Assembly (NCBI GenBank): GCA_016722945.1
Contig: JAEQMT010000037.1
Coordinates: 1 to 64,000, forward strand
DNA: 64,000 nucleotides
Reading direction: 5' to 3'
From: Desulfofustis sp. PB-SRB1
GTDB taxonomy: Bacteria; Desulfobacterota; Desulfobulbia; Desulfobulbales; Desulfocapsaceae
This document shows positions 1 to 8,233 of the stretch, in pieces. Position 1 is the stretch's first letter. Every line of letters begins with the position of its first letter. The notes beneath the pieces are model-generated. The model saw only the letters and a program-made list of their open reading frames with translations. It had not been told where the DNA came from and made no database searches. The position numbers and the translations under genes were made by a program.

Positions 1-1
1 G

Positions 2-664
2 ATGGATGAATGCTTTAAACGGGAAGGCATTGATAAGATGCTGGCCAACAGGGAAATCGAAGGATTGTTCATCTCCCATGAGCATTTCGACCACTACTGG
101 GGACTTCCCGTAACCTTGAAATATGATCCCACCATTACCATCTATGTTCCCGAAGGGTTTTACCCCGAAGGCAAGCAATACGTTAAGGATGCCGGCCACA
201 AGGGGAAGCTGGTGGAAGTAAAACCAGGCTTGTGCAAGCATATTCCGGGCATGGCCAGCTATGTCTTCCCCATTCCTATTATCTGCAGGGTATACGGGGA
301 GCAGTCCCTGTATTTCAACATCAAGGACAAGGGTCTGGTATCCGTGACCGGATGTTGCCACCAGGGCATTATTCGGTTTGCCGAGACTGCCTACAATGAA
401 CTCAAATATGAGAACGACCAGTGCCACGGCATCTATGGTGGGCTGCATATTTCTCCATTTGACGACTGGGATCCCAAATATGACGATCTTGTGATCTCAC
501 TTGAGCGGTATGGGTTTGAACGCATCGGCTGCAACCACTGCACCGGCGTTCTCTGCGCCAAAAAGTTCATTACCGCAGGCTACCCGGTCATCGAAGGAAC
601 GGCCCGGTTCCGTTCCAAGGACAAAGCCTACTTGGGTAATGGGGATACCATCACCTTTGGCTGA
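2..664 (+). CDS. MBL-fold metallohydrolase, 5' end cut by window edge
   Basis: A metallo-beta-lactamase-fold hydrolase. The metal-binding motif SHEHFDH lies at residues 25-31 of the visible frame, and a later TGCCH segment (around residue 117) and GIYGGLH (around residue 144) fit further metal-ligand loops. It resembles the branch annotated as 7,8-dihydropterin-6-methyl-4-(beta-D-ribofuranosyl)-aminobenzene 5'-phosphate synthase-like proteins, which are often of unknown substrate. The family's first beta strands, normally upstream of the HxHxDH motif, are absent because the window starts here, so the ATG at position 2 is probably internal. The G3E GTPase gene follows 99 bases downstream on the same strand, so the two may be co-transcribed. 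The fold is confident; the substrate is unknown. Confidence 0.8.
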   Translation: MDECFKREGIDKMLANREIEGLFISHEHFDHYWGLPVTLKYDPTITIYVPEGFYPEGKQYVKDAGHKGKLVEVKPGLCKHIPGMASYVFPIPIICRVYGEQSLYFNIKDKGLVSVTGCCHQGIIRFAETAYNELKYENDQCHGIYGGLHISPFDDWDPKYDDLVISLERYGFERIGCNHCTGVLCAKKFITAGYPVIEGTARFRSKDKAYLGNGDTITFG

Positions 665-763
665 TGTCTGATAGCCGTTGACTTTCATGTCCCAGGCTGT
701 GCTGAGCTGTTTAATCCTCCTGTTCGGGCCTGGGACACGAAGCCTTTAAAAGAGTGAAAAGCC

Positions 764-2605
764 ATGTCAAATAACCATCTGCTGCCGGCCCGGCAGTTGA
801 ACAATCTGCTGCCCCCCTCGGTTCTGGATGATCCTGTGGAATCTTCATACGAGCTGGTCCGGGCCGTTCTCATCAGGTCCACTTATATCCCGGGGGTGCG
901 ACATACCCTGGGATGGCGGGGGATTCATGAGGTCGTGACACCCGGGTCCAGGCCAGGCAGCATCACGGCAAAAATCAACCACCGCCCCGGTGTTTTTGCC
1001 CTCCATCCGGTGGATACGGACACCGGGCAGGGCAGCCGGTTTTCCTTGAGTTATTTTCCATCCCCGGAGGAAGACCTGGTGGAATCCTTTTCCATTGAGG
1101 CAGGGATCCAGGCCCTGGCACCGGATTTCCTGGACAGGGTAAGGCAGTTCAGCAATCATCCCGACCTGACCGCCCTGTTTCACATCGGCTTTGTTGAATC
1201 TATCGTGGATGACCGGGGAATCTTTTTGTCAGTCTCTTCCTGTGACCGGCTGGGATGGGTTTCAGAGGCGGGGATTGAAGTCCAAGGCCCTGAAGGACCT
1301 GTCCAGGCAGTGGAACCCGGCGGGGTTGACCAGGATGTAAAAGCCCGTGAGCTTACCATGGATTTTTTCAGCCCCCTGGCAGCATCCGTTACCTATACCC
1401 TGGGATCCAAACCCTCCATTCTTTACACCCAGAAGAGAGGTGCCGCATCTTTGCCCGGCTTCTTTCTTAATACGCCGGAACACCGGCAGACCATGGGCTG
1501 GTTCTGCGAAAAAGAAAGGGGTGCTTCCTTTGACTGGGAAAATACCCCCATGGAACTGGTCTGGGAAAGGTCAAAACCAATTCCAAAATCCCTTGAACAT
1601 GAACTCTGGTGGACACCGGATCTTTCCGTCGGAGGCAAGAGCCTGGACAAAAAGGCCATGGGGATTACGGACAAGCCAAGATTTATCCTGCTTACCGGAT
1701 TCTTAGGTTCCGGGAAAACCAGTTTTCTGGAACATTTTATCCAGTTTCAAACCGGAGCCAACCATTTTGTGGCTGTGGTTCAGAACGAAATCGGTGAAAA
1801 AGGTCTGGATGCAAAGCTTCTGGGTGAAACCTATGCGGTTACCGAGATGGATGAAGGCTGTGTGTGCTGTTCTCTGGCCGGGAACCTTAGGGCGGCCCTT
1901 TCGGAAATCATGGACCGGTTTCAGCCCGATTTCATTGTCCTGGAAACCACGGGCCTGGCCAATCCGGCCAATATCCTGGGGGAACTCAACGATTTGAGAG
2001 ACATACTTGAGTTCTGCTCCATTACTACCCTGGTGGACAGCCGGGCCGGAAACCAGGTCCTGGATCGGTTTGAGGTGGCAAGGGACCAGGTTCGCCTGGC
2101 CGATGTCATCCTGGTCAACAAGGAAGACCTGGCCGAACCCCAAACCCATGAAGAGCTGGAAAACAAAATCCAGCGCCTCAATCCAACGGCAGACATCCAC
2201 AGAACCATTCACGGGGATATTCATCCGGGCCTGCTCTATGGGGTTAATTTCCGAAAACCGGTCAGACGACCTTTGTATTCCTCCATGGAGGGAAATACTG
2301 CCACCCATGAAAAGGAGGGCATTGAAACCCGGCTACTTAATTTTTACCAGCCTCTTGAAGAAGATAGCCTTTTAAATGCCATCCGGGAAGGGGGAGAAAA
2401 CATTCTAAGGGTCAAGGGAATTGTTGAGTTTTCAGACCAGGAAGGACCAATGGTTTTGCAGTATGCTCCGGGCACCTGCCGGGTATCGGAATTTACAGGA
2501 AAGGACAAGGGGGAGCGCTTCCTGGTCATCATTGGCCGGGATCTGGATTCCAGTTTTGACTGCAGCCCTTTATCCACCATCAATGCAGAGAGTAAATCGG
2601 CATGA
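764..2605 (+). CDS. G3E-family (CobW-type) GTPase with long N-terminal extension
   Basis: A P-loop GTPase of the G3E/CobW/COG0523 group, which act as metallochaperones or metal-insertion factors. Visible motifs are the Walker A GFLGSGKT at residues 312-319, the metal-binding CxCC (GCVCC, Cys366/Cys368/Cys369), an ETTG segment near residue 391 and the guanine-specificity NKED at 452-455. A C-terminal CobW_C-like region follows. At 613 residues it is far longer than the usual 320-400. The first ~300 residues form a domain I do not recognise. Its stop overlaps the ATG of a truncated exbB-like gene (ATGA), so the original operon probably linked this GTPase to TonB-dependent metal uptake. The metal is unknown. 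Confidence 0.85.
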   Translation: MSNNHLLPARQLNNLLPPSVLDDPVESSYELVRAVLIRSTYIPGVRHTLGWRGIHEVVTPGSRPGSITAKINHRPGVFALHPVDTDTGQGSRFSLSYFPSPEEDLVESFSIEAGIQALAPDFLDRVRQFSNHPDLTALFHIGFVESIVDDRGIFLSVSSCDRLGWVSEAGIEVQGPEGPVQAVEPGGVDQDVKARELTMDFFSPLAASVTYTLGSKPSILYTQKRGAASLPGFFLNTPEHRQTMGWFCEKERGASFDWENTPMELVWERSKPIPKSLEHELWWTPDLSVGGKSLDKKAMGITDKPRFILLTGFLGSGKTSFLEHFIQFQTGANHFVAVVQNEIGEKGLDAKLLGETYAVTEMDEGCVCCSLAGNLRAALSEIMDRFQPDFIVLETTGLANPANILGELNDLRDILEFCSITTLVDSRAGNQVLDRFEVARDQVRLADVILVNKEDLAEPQTHEELENKIQRLNPTADIHRTIHGDIHPGLLYGVNFRKPVRRPLYSSMEGNTATHEKEGIETRLLNFYQPLEEDSLLNAIREGGENILRVKGIVEFSDQEGPMVLQYAPGTCRVSEFTGKDKGERFLVIIGRDLDSSFDCSPLSTINAESKSA

Positions 2606-2748
2606 GCATCATTCAGCAGGGAAGCGTGATGATGTGGCCCCTGATCCTTTTATCCGTACCGGCCCTGGGGGTAATCATGGAGCGGTTTGTTTTTTTATTT
2701 CCCACCCATTTCCTATTTCAGAAGAACAGCCGGTCTTTGACCATGTAA
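2602..2748 (+). pseudogene. exbB/tolQ-like proton-channel gene, N-terminal fragment
   Basis: A 48-codon frame starts with an ATGA overlap on the preceding GTPase gene. It encodes MSIIQQGSVMMWPLILLSVP and then a hydrophobic stretch ending ..ERFVFLFP, typical of the first transmembrane segment of MotA/TolQ/ExbB proteins. Intact members are about 200 residues, but this frame stops at 2746-2748 and runs straight into insertion-sequence debris. It is best read as the surviving 5' end of an exbB-type gene whose remainder was lost in a rearrangement. Confidence 0.65.
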
Positions 2749-3207
2749 AACAAGCAGGGCTGTTTACCCTTTTTTTACATCCCTTGAAGGGATGCGAATG
2801 ACAACCGAAAATTGACCACTTGTGATTACCTAAAACTGACCACCCTGAATTAAACAAAAAGAAGGGTGTTGGGTACCACCCCAGTGTGGTTGTTTCCGGG
2901 GGGCAGGAGAAACTCCAGTCGCCAACGGCATCGTTTTGTATTCACCCGATTCAAGCGATTGGTCAGCATGTACGATCGGGCATGAGGGAATGGTGCTGGT
3001 TAAAGATATTGGCCTACTTGCTATGCTAAAGGGCAGAGGTTTCAATGCTTCCGACATTAAGCCTAGTTGGTGGTAGTGATAACAATATGTTGCAGCTGAT
3101 TGCCTGACGGCATCCGCTGAAATCCACGTTAAGCGCTAGCGTTGCAACTCGCGCATGAGTGAACTTCTTTATGGATGCTATTCAGGCTTGTAGTTTCGCC
3201 ACCAATC
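2749..3207. other. Gene-free junk between truncated exbB and hypothetical gene
   Basis: No convincing gene is present. At 2806-2857 the minus strand contains GGTCAGTTTTAGGTAATCAC and a nearby TGGTCAATTTTCGGTTGTCA. These repeated TGGTCA-type motifs are, from memory, characteristic of the outer ends of IS21-family elements, so this is probably a stranded element end. A 28-codon frame at 2990-3076 (+) has no recognisable homology. The rest shows no structure I can name. Confidence 0.35.
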
Positions 3208-3510
3208 TTACGGGTCATTCTCGCATTCAGCAAAACGCACCGGCGTTCTTTTCTTGGGTAGCCCAAGACGTTTTCGCCACTCGTGCCATACTTCGGCAAA
3301 AAAGAACCCTGGCGGCGCCGTCTCGATGGCCTCGATGAAGTCTTCCGTGGTGAAGTGTTTGTTCGCTAAATTCAGAAACCGTTGTTCCCCATACTGCATA
3401 ACCAGGCGAAGATAGAAGTTCTTGTCGGCAAGCACTTCCTCCACCGGCCAGCACCAGGAAAGATCTCGAGCACTCCGCTTTATCTCGTTATCTTCACACC
3501 ACCGCATCAT
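3208..3510 (-). CDS. Hypothetical protein, 100 aa
   Basis: A small soluble, slightly acidic protein starting MMRWCEDNEIKRSARDLSWC, with no signal peptide or membrane segment. The ATG at 3510 is chosen over upstream starts because GGAGAGATA precedes it at good spacing. The middle contains a run of aromatic and charged residues (HFTTEDFIEAIETAPPGFFF) and the C-terminus is basic. I do not recognise the family. It lies among mobile-element remnants next to a toxin-antitoxin fragment, so it could be cargo or part of an old TA or defence unit, but no function can be assigned. Confidence 0.5.
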   Translation of the reverse strand: MMRWCEDNEIKRSARDLSWCWPVEEVLADKNFYLRLVMQYGEQRFLNLANKHFTTEDFIEAIETAPPGFFFAEVWHEWRKRLGLPKKRTPVRFAECENDP

Positions 3511-3535
3511 TATCTCTCCAGGGTGTCTACAACGG

Positions 3536-3604
3536 ATGTTCCTAGATAATGATGCCATTACCTCTGATGGCGGGGCGCTGCTGCTCAGGGAAGTTGATGC
3601 TTGA
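3536..3604 (+). pseudogene. IS1380-family transposase N-terminal remnant
   Basis: The frame reads MFLDNDAITSDGGALLLREV followed by DA and a stop. The DGGALLLRE motif is the hallmark of the N-terminus of IS1380-family transposases, which are normally about 430-500 residues. Only this short stretch survives, lying antisense to the 5' side of the neighbouring hypothetical gene. Confidence 0.65.
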
Positions 3605-3706
3605 TCGTGCCACAGCATCGGCCACGGCTGTTTAAAAAAATGGTACGGCTCTTGCTTGCATTGCGATATAATGCATGAAAATAAAGCACAAGATGGAGGT
3701 GAAATC

Positions 3707-3961
3707 ATGCCATCAGTCACTATCAGAAACGTACCGGATGAGGTTCATCGCGCTTTGCTGGTTAGAGCCGCACAGCATGGCCGCAGCGCCGAAGCTGAAA
3801 TTCGTGAGATACTGGGACATGCCGTCCAGCCGGAAGGAAGGATTAAACTTGGTTCCTTCCTTGCCGGCATTGGTCGAAAAATCAATCTAAACGATGATGA
3901 TTTTTCGATTTTTGCGCAGAGCCGCGATAACAATCCGGCCAAACCGGTGGATTTTGAATGA
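3707..3961 (+). CDS. Ribbon-helix-helix antitoxin (FitA/StbC-like)
   Basis: An 84-residue antitoxin. The N-terminus MPSVTIRNVPDEVHRALLVR and the following GRSAEAEIREIL are the classic RHH DNA-binding fold of FitA/StbC proteins, which neutralise VapC/FitB PIN-domain RNases and autorepress their operon. The ATG at 3707 is preceded by GGAGGTGA; the upstream in-frame ATG lacks a ribosome-binding site. Its stop overlaps the ATG of the downstream toxin remnant (ATGA), as in intact modules. Since that toxin is truncated, this antitoxin is probably an orphan. Confidence 0.85.
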   Translation: MPSVTIRNVPDEVHRALLVRAAQHGRSAEAEIREILGHAVQPEGRIKLGSFLAGIGRKINLNDDDFSIFAQSRDNNPAKPVDFE

Positions 3962-4050
3962 TACTGATAGATACACATGTAATTTCGGAACCGTTGCGTC
4001 GTGCTCCCGAACTCCGTGTTATTGACTGGCTTGATGAGCGACAATTATAA
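3958..4050 (+). pseudogene. VapC/FitB PIN-domain toxin, 5' fragment
   Basis: Thirty codons starting MILIDTHVISEPLRRAPELR match the first beta strand and first acidic residue (D5) of FitB/VapC RNases, normally about 130-140 residues. The frame ends at TAA 4048-4050, exactly where IS21-like terminal sequence (AATTCCCG repeats) begins. The missing catalytic residues mean no RNase activity. The insertion disabled the toxin while leaving the antitoxin intact. Confidence 0.75.
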
Positions 4051-4280
4051 TTCCCGAGTAACGGTAATTAAAATTCCCGGTTAAACGAGGTTTGATTATT
4101 CAAATCCACGGAAGGAGGATTTGAATGATCACAGACAACCAGGTGAAGAAATTGAAACGGGAATTACAGCACGATGCCCGTCTGGAGACAGCGGCAGCAC
4201 AAGCAGGTATGGATCCTAAAACGGCACGGAAATACCGTGCCCTGGACACACTCCCCAGTGAAATCAAGGCGGCGCGGGTT
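4048..4280 (+). mobile_element. IS21-family element remnant (left end plus istA start)
   Basis: The left end carries two AATTCCCG repeats (4054-4080 region), similar to the multiple terminal repeats of IS21 elements. The beginning of istA follows. No istB and no right end are seen, so this is a stump left after deletion. Its left border coincides with the break in the vapC gene. Confidence 0.6.
4125..4277 (+). pseudogene. istA transposase N-terminal fragment
   Basis: The frame begins MITDNQVKKLKRELQHDARL and continues with AAAQAGMDPKTARKYR, the N-terminal helix-turn-helix of IS21-family IstA. Homology fades after about residue 51 (SEIKAAR), although the frame stays open to 4421 with sequence that looks unrelated. 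A GGAAGGAGG ribosome-binding site precedes the ATG. Intact IstA has about 500 residues, so this is non-functional. Confidence 0.75.
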
Positions 4281-4563
4281 GATGCTGTGTGGTGTGTGAG
4301 GGGAGTCATAACGAATGGTGCGCTCGGGCCGGTGGTACGTGTGAGAGCAGCGTCCACGTTTGCACATTCCGGATTATGCACCGCGGCGGCTCGGTGCCCG
4401 CCCGGTCTCCGGTCGCCCTAGGGGCACCCTCCGACCGGGCGGATGGAAAAAAATGACATCGTAACACAATGGATTATCTGCCATGGTATAAAGAGATTGT
4501 AATGGTGAGGAATATCGGGAAGTATAATTGTCGTTGATCGCCGGCCACATAAAGACTTTCGGA
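4281..4563. other. Non-coding flank distal to the CRISPR array
   Basis: About 280 bases lie between the istA stump and the last CRISPR repeat. Apart from the strong hairpin at 4398-4442 I see no gene. Because the array is read on the minus strand, this is its trailer side, where transcription would run out. Confidence 0.5.
4398..4442. terminator. GC-rich 10-bp hairpin beyond the array
   Basis: Perfect 10-base arms CCGCCCGGTC (4398-4407) and GACCGGGCGG (4433-4442) enclose a 25-base loop. It lies about 120 bases beyond the trailer end of the CRISPR array and could help end the pre-crRNA or the istA-side transcript. There is no T-run on the minus-strand exit side, so an intrinsic terminator role is only a guess. 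Confidence 0.35.
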
Positions 4564-7036
4564 GAAACACCCCCACGGGCGTGGGGAAGACCTCAAATAT
4601 TATCTGCTTTTTCTTTTGAAAAAAGAAACACCCCCACGGGCGTGGGGAAGACGTCAATAGCCCCAGACCACTTTTTTGCAGATAAGAAACACCCCCACGG
4701 GCGTGGGGAAGACGCAACCGGTACCCCGGAGCTGAGCCCCGAGGTGGAAACACCCCCACGGGCGTGGGGAAGACACCACCGCCTGGCCGGAGCTCACGTC
4801 CCAGTGGGAAACACCCCCACGGGCGTGGGGAAGACTCGATGGACCAGCCCATCAGGTTGAGCATGGTAGAAACACCCCCACGGGCGTGGGGAAGACTTGC
4901 ACGACTACAATTGGTGCCTGTGCAACATAGAAACACCCCCACGGGCGTGGGGAAGACAAAAAAACCGTAACCACCACCCCTCCGACCATGGAAACACCCC
5001 CACAGGCGTGGGGAAGACTTTCAAACTGTGCCGCCTCGCTTTCGTTATAGGGAAACACCCCCACGGGCGTGGGGAAGACTTCCGCCTCGATCTTAACCTT
5101 GGCCAGCTTGAGGAAACACCCCCACGGGCGTGGGGAAGACCTTTTTCTTGTTTAACCACCAGAGCAGCGGCCAGAAACACCCCCACGGGCGTGGGGAAGA
5201 CTGGCGTTTTGCCGTTCGATCAGCGGGATCATGAGAAACACCCCCACGGGCGTGGGGAAGACGTACCAAGAGTGGTTGCGCTTGCATGGCAGATAGAAAC
5301 ACCCCCACGGGCGTGGGGAAGACGAGGCGATTGAGCAGGGCTCTACCATCACCGCGGAAACACCCCCACGGGCGTGGGGAAGACGAGCCTACACATTTGA
5401 TAATCAAAAGATGTGCGGAAACACCCCCACGGGCGTGGGGAAGACGGTCTCACGGTCCGGCAGGGCGGAGACGGTAAAGAAACACCCCCACGGGCGTGGG
5501 GAAGACATCGCGCCCAGCTCCCGCACCACCTCGGGGATAGAAACACCCCCACGGGCGTGGGGAAGACGCCTTGTAGTGCTCATCCTGAGATGCTTGCAGA
5601 GAAACACCCCCACGGGCGTGGGGAAGACTTCAGGTGACTTTTGCTGCCTGATACAATCCTAGAAACACCCCCACGGGCGTGGGGAAGACAAATCATCAAA
5701 CATCACAGAATACCCTTTATAAGAAACACCCCCACGGGCGTGGGGAAGACTACCTTCAGTCGCACGAAACGCTATACGATCAGGAAACACCCCCACGGGC
5801 GTGGGGAAGACTCTACCACCTCTTGTAAATTTTGCTCATCCGGTAGAAACACCCCCACGGGCGTGGGGAAGACTACCTTCTGCATCAGTTGGATAAGTGA
5901 AACCTGGAAACACCCCACGGGCGTGGGGAAGACCCAACTGAAAAAGCTAAATCTTCATCTATCGGGGAAACACCCCCACGGGCGTGGGGAAGACTGTACA
6001 TTTCCCTATAAATCAAGGATCTAAGATAGAAACACCCCCACGGGCGTGGGGAAGACCCACACCATATCCATTGTCAGCGTTCGACTTTAGAAACACCCCC
6101 ACGGGCGTGGGGAAGACGCAACTCATCTAGATAAGTTCGATGGTATGTGGGAAACACCCCCACGGGCGTGGGGAAGACTTCATCACTAGAGCTACAGGAT
6201 ATAGATTCGTGGAAACACCCCCACGGGCGTGGGGAAGACAAATGGTGATATTGTATTTATTGGCTTTAGTCAGAAACACCCCCACGGGCGTGGGGAAGAC
6301 GCATCCTAGAATAAGATTGTGACATTAGGTATAGAAACACCCCCACGGGCGTGGGGAAGACAGTGAACACGTCCGAGGCTATGCGTCTCTCCTGGAAACA
6401 CCCCCACGGGCGTGGGGAAGACCATGCCAACAGGAGCCGACTAGACCACTATATGGAAACACCCCCACGGGCGTGGGGAAGACCCTTTTTTTGAGCTTCC
6501 TTGTCCAGATACTTTGGAAACACCCCCACGGGCGTGGGGAAGACCAAGTTATCTATCTTATCGACGAGGCACATGAGGAAACACCCCCACGGGCGTGGGG
6601 AAGACGATCCTGATCCTGATCCTGACGAAGGATGGGGAGAAACACCCCCACGGGCGTGGGGAAGACATAACCACATCTTTGCTTCCCGATGGCACTCAAG
6701 AAACACCCCCACGGGCGTGGGGAAGACTTTGTTAATTCTGTAACAGAGTAATCGCTTCTAAAGGAAACACCCCCACGGGCGTGGGGAAGACACGGCGGCG
6801 GCGCAGATACACATAGTCGCGCTGGAAACACCCCACGGGCGTGGGGAAGACAATTCCATCCCTTGTATAAATGTGTCGATTGAAGAAACACCCCCACGGG
6901 CGTGGGGAAGACTAAATTTCATCTAAGCCACCGCTTGCCGGGTAGAGAAACACCCCCACGGGCGTGGGGAAGACTTATCGCTACCTGTGGACCGGTCGGT
7001 TTTCAGGGGAAACACCCCCACGGGCGTGGGGAAGAC
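4564..7036 (-). CRISPR. Type I-E CRISPR array, 41 repeats / 40 spacers
   Basis: The repeats are 28 bases, starting GAAACACCCCCACGGGCG on the plus strand. The reverse complement begins GTCTTCCCCACGCCCG, matching the canonical I-E orientation, so the array is transcribed on the minus strand, from 7036 towards 4564. The repeat has a stable GC stem for Cas6e cleavage. I indexed 41 repeats. Exceptions to the consensus are 4991 (one G-to-A change) and the copies at 5907 and 6825, which share the same single-C deletion (27 bases). Spacers are 33 bases, except four of 34 (from 5812, 5995, 6913, 6975) and one of 36 (6728-6763). No two spacers looked alike. The variant at 4991 near the far end supports the leader being at the right. 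Confidence 0.97.
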
Positions 7037-7083
7037 AGCAACAAGTTGTCAAAGAGCAAGTACCACTCTACCACATATGGTGG
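7037..7083 (-). promoter_or_regulatory. Short CRISPR leader candidate
   Basis: Only 47 bases separate the first (leader-side) repeat from the cas2 stop codon. On the minus strand the gap reads toward the array and contains CTTTGACAACTTGTTGCT directly against the repeat. Type I-E leaders are usually at least 60 bases, so the functional leader and any array promoter probably extend into the 3' end of cas2, or the array is transcribed with the cas operon. Confidence 0.55.
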
Positions 7084-7374
7084 CTATTGTTGAGGCAACA
7101 ACTTCTCAATAACAAGCTGCAAGCCTGAAATCTTAACCATCTCTTTGGATGGTGTACCAATCTGGCGTATTTGATACCCAGGGGGCTTTGGGTTTGAATG
7201 GAATATGGTCACCCCAGCCTCTGCAGTGCAATGCTGATACAAATATTCAACAACCATTGTTGCCACCGAATCCTTGACCCCTGAAACAAAAACGTTTGGT
7301 CGCGGCTCAACAAACCACAATTTCATTCTGCCCCGTACTGCAGGGGGTAGATCATTGGCTATGACGACCAACAC
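7084..7374 (-). CDS. cas2: CRISPR-associated endoribonuclease/adaptation protein Cas2e
   Basis: A 96-residue Cas2 of the I-E type, the homodimer that scaffolds the Cas1-Cas2 integrase during spacer acquisition. The start is taken as GTG 7374, giving an N-terminus (M)LVVIANDLPPAVRGRMKLW that aligns with Cas2e, with GGAG seven bases upstream. An ATG at 7398 would add eight residues. The gene overlaps the 3' end of cas1 by about 20 bases in another frame, indicating translational coupling. It is the last cas gene and sits against the array leader. Confidence 0.9.
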   Translation of the reverse strand: MLVVIANDLPPAVRGRMKLWFVEPRPNVFVSGVKDSVATMVVEYLYQHCTAEAGVTIFHSNPKPPGYQIRQIGTPSKEMVKISGLQLVIEKLLPQQ

Positions 7375-8227
7375 GTTTATTCTCCAAAATTTTATCAATA
7401 TCCTTGGGAATCCTTTCCAACAAATCCGCCTCTATTACCCGCTTACGAAACACCTCGGAAACAAAGTGTTTTTTGTATTGGACACCCATTTCACGGGTAA
7501 GGTAAAAAGCCAGATCAATGCAAAGAAATTCCTTGTACAAATCAGCCATGTCATACACAAAAGGTAAAGGACTGCCCGAATGGACAAAGCCAATATGCGG
7601 TGAGTAGCCCAAACTATGGATTGCTGAACACAGGATTCCATAAAGTGCCGCATTGGACGCAGTCAACACCTGGTTGGTGACATCACCGAACTCAAATTTT
7701 CCCGGGGTGAATCTCCGCCCCTTCCACCCCACTCCGTATTCTTCAGCCTTCCGCTCATAAAGAGACCGCACCCTGTGCCCTTCCATCCCCATCATCTCTT
7801 TCAACGTCTTGTTGGCCAAATCCGCATCTGTGAAACGGTACTCAAACATCCTGCGTGCAACGGCCAAGGCGTCATCCTTGTCTGCGGCAAGAAGCATTTG
7901 TTTTCTCAGGTTCCTGGTATGTGCCGTTGGCGTATACCCCGCAGCATAAAAGAGAAGACTATCCTCACCCACCCAACAGATGGAACAGTTGGCCGCGGCA
8001 GCGGTTTTGACCGCCTCATGGGTCACGCTGGTCCCCGGACCGAGGAGTAGGGTGTTGATGGTGGCAACCGGTAGCCGGACGACATGCGCCTCGCAATCGA
8101 TCCATTTCACACTGGAATCATCAATTTCCAAACGGCCCCGCTCCAAATACAAAAAAGGGTAGCGGTCTTTCACTTGGGGCAGTGATTCGCGGGTTACCTT
8201 GATAAAAAGGCGCTTCTGTTCAGTCAT
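7352..8227 (-). CDS. cas1: CRISPR integrase Cas1e
   Basis: A 291-residue Cas1, the metal-dependent integrase that inserts new spacers. The catalytic triad is recognisable: Glu in GMEGHRVR, His in GFVHSG and Asp in VYDMADLYK. The length is normal for the I-E branch (about 280-310). It is encoded six bases downstream of cas5 and overlaps cas2, so it is part of the single cas operon. Nothing suggests inactivation, so adaptation should be functional. Confidence 0.95.
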   Translation of the reverse strand: MTEQKRLFIKVTRESLPQVKDRYPFLYLERGRLEIDDSSVKWIDCEAHVVRLPVATINTLLLGPGTSVTHEAVKTAAAANCSICWVGEDSLLFYAAGYTPTAHTRNLRKQMLLAADKDDALAVARRMFEYRFTDADLANKTLKEMMGMEGHRVRSLYERKAEEYGVGWKGRRFTPGKFEFGDVTNQVLTASNAALYGILCSAIHSLGYSPHIGFVHSGSPLPFVYDMADLYKEFLCIDLAFYLTREMGVQYKKHFVSEVFRKRVIEADLLERIPKDIDKILENKRVGRHSQ

Positions 8228-8233
8228 TGCATG

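Noticed and set aside
4281-4442. Possible group II intron or other ribozyme fragment, suggested by GTGTG and GC-rich hairpin
   Set aside because: No domain V-like hairpin or reverse transcriptase sequence could be recognised; the hairpin alone is not diagnostic.
4440-4563. Leader sequence on the left side of the array
   Set aside because: The I-E repeat orientation, the direction of the cas genes and the mutated repeat near this end all place the leader on the right, at cas2.
7037-7083. TTGACA-like box next to the first repeat as an array promoter -35
   Set aside because: A -10 box at proper spacing would fall inside the repeat, where the sequence is GC-rich and does not fit.
4418-7093. Many open frames on both strands with repeated TPPRAWGR/NTPTGVGKT/KHPHGRGED or FPTPVGVF/SPRPWGCF peptides
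   Set aside because: They are translations of the CRISPR repeats in different frames. They have no ribosome-binding sites, and the 61-base unit length (not a multiple of three) rotates the frame at each repeat.
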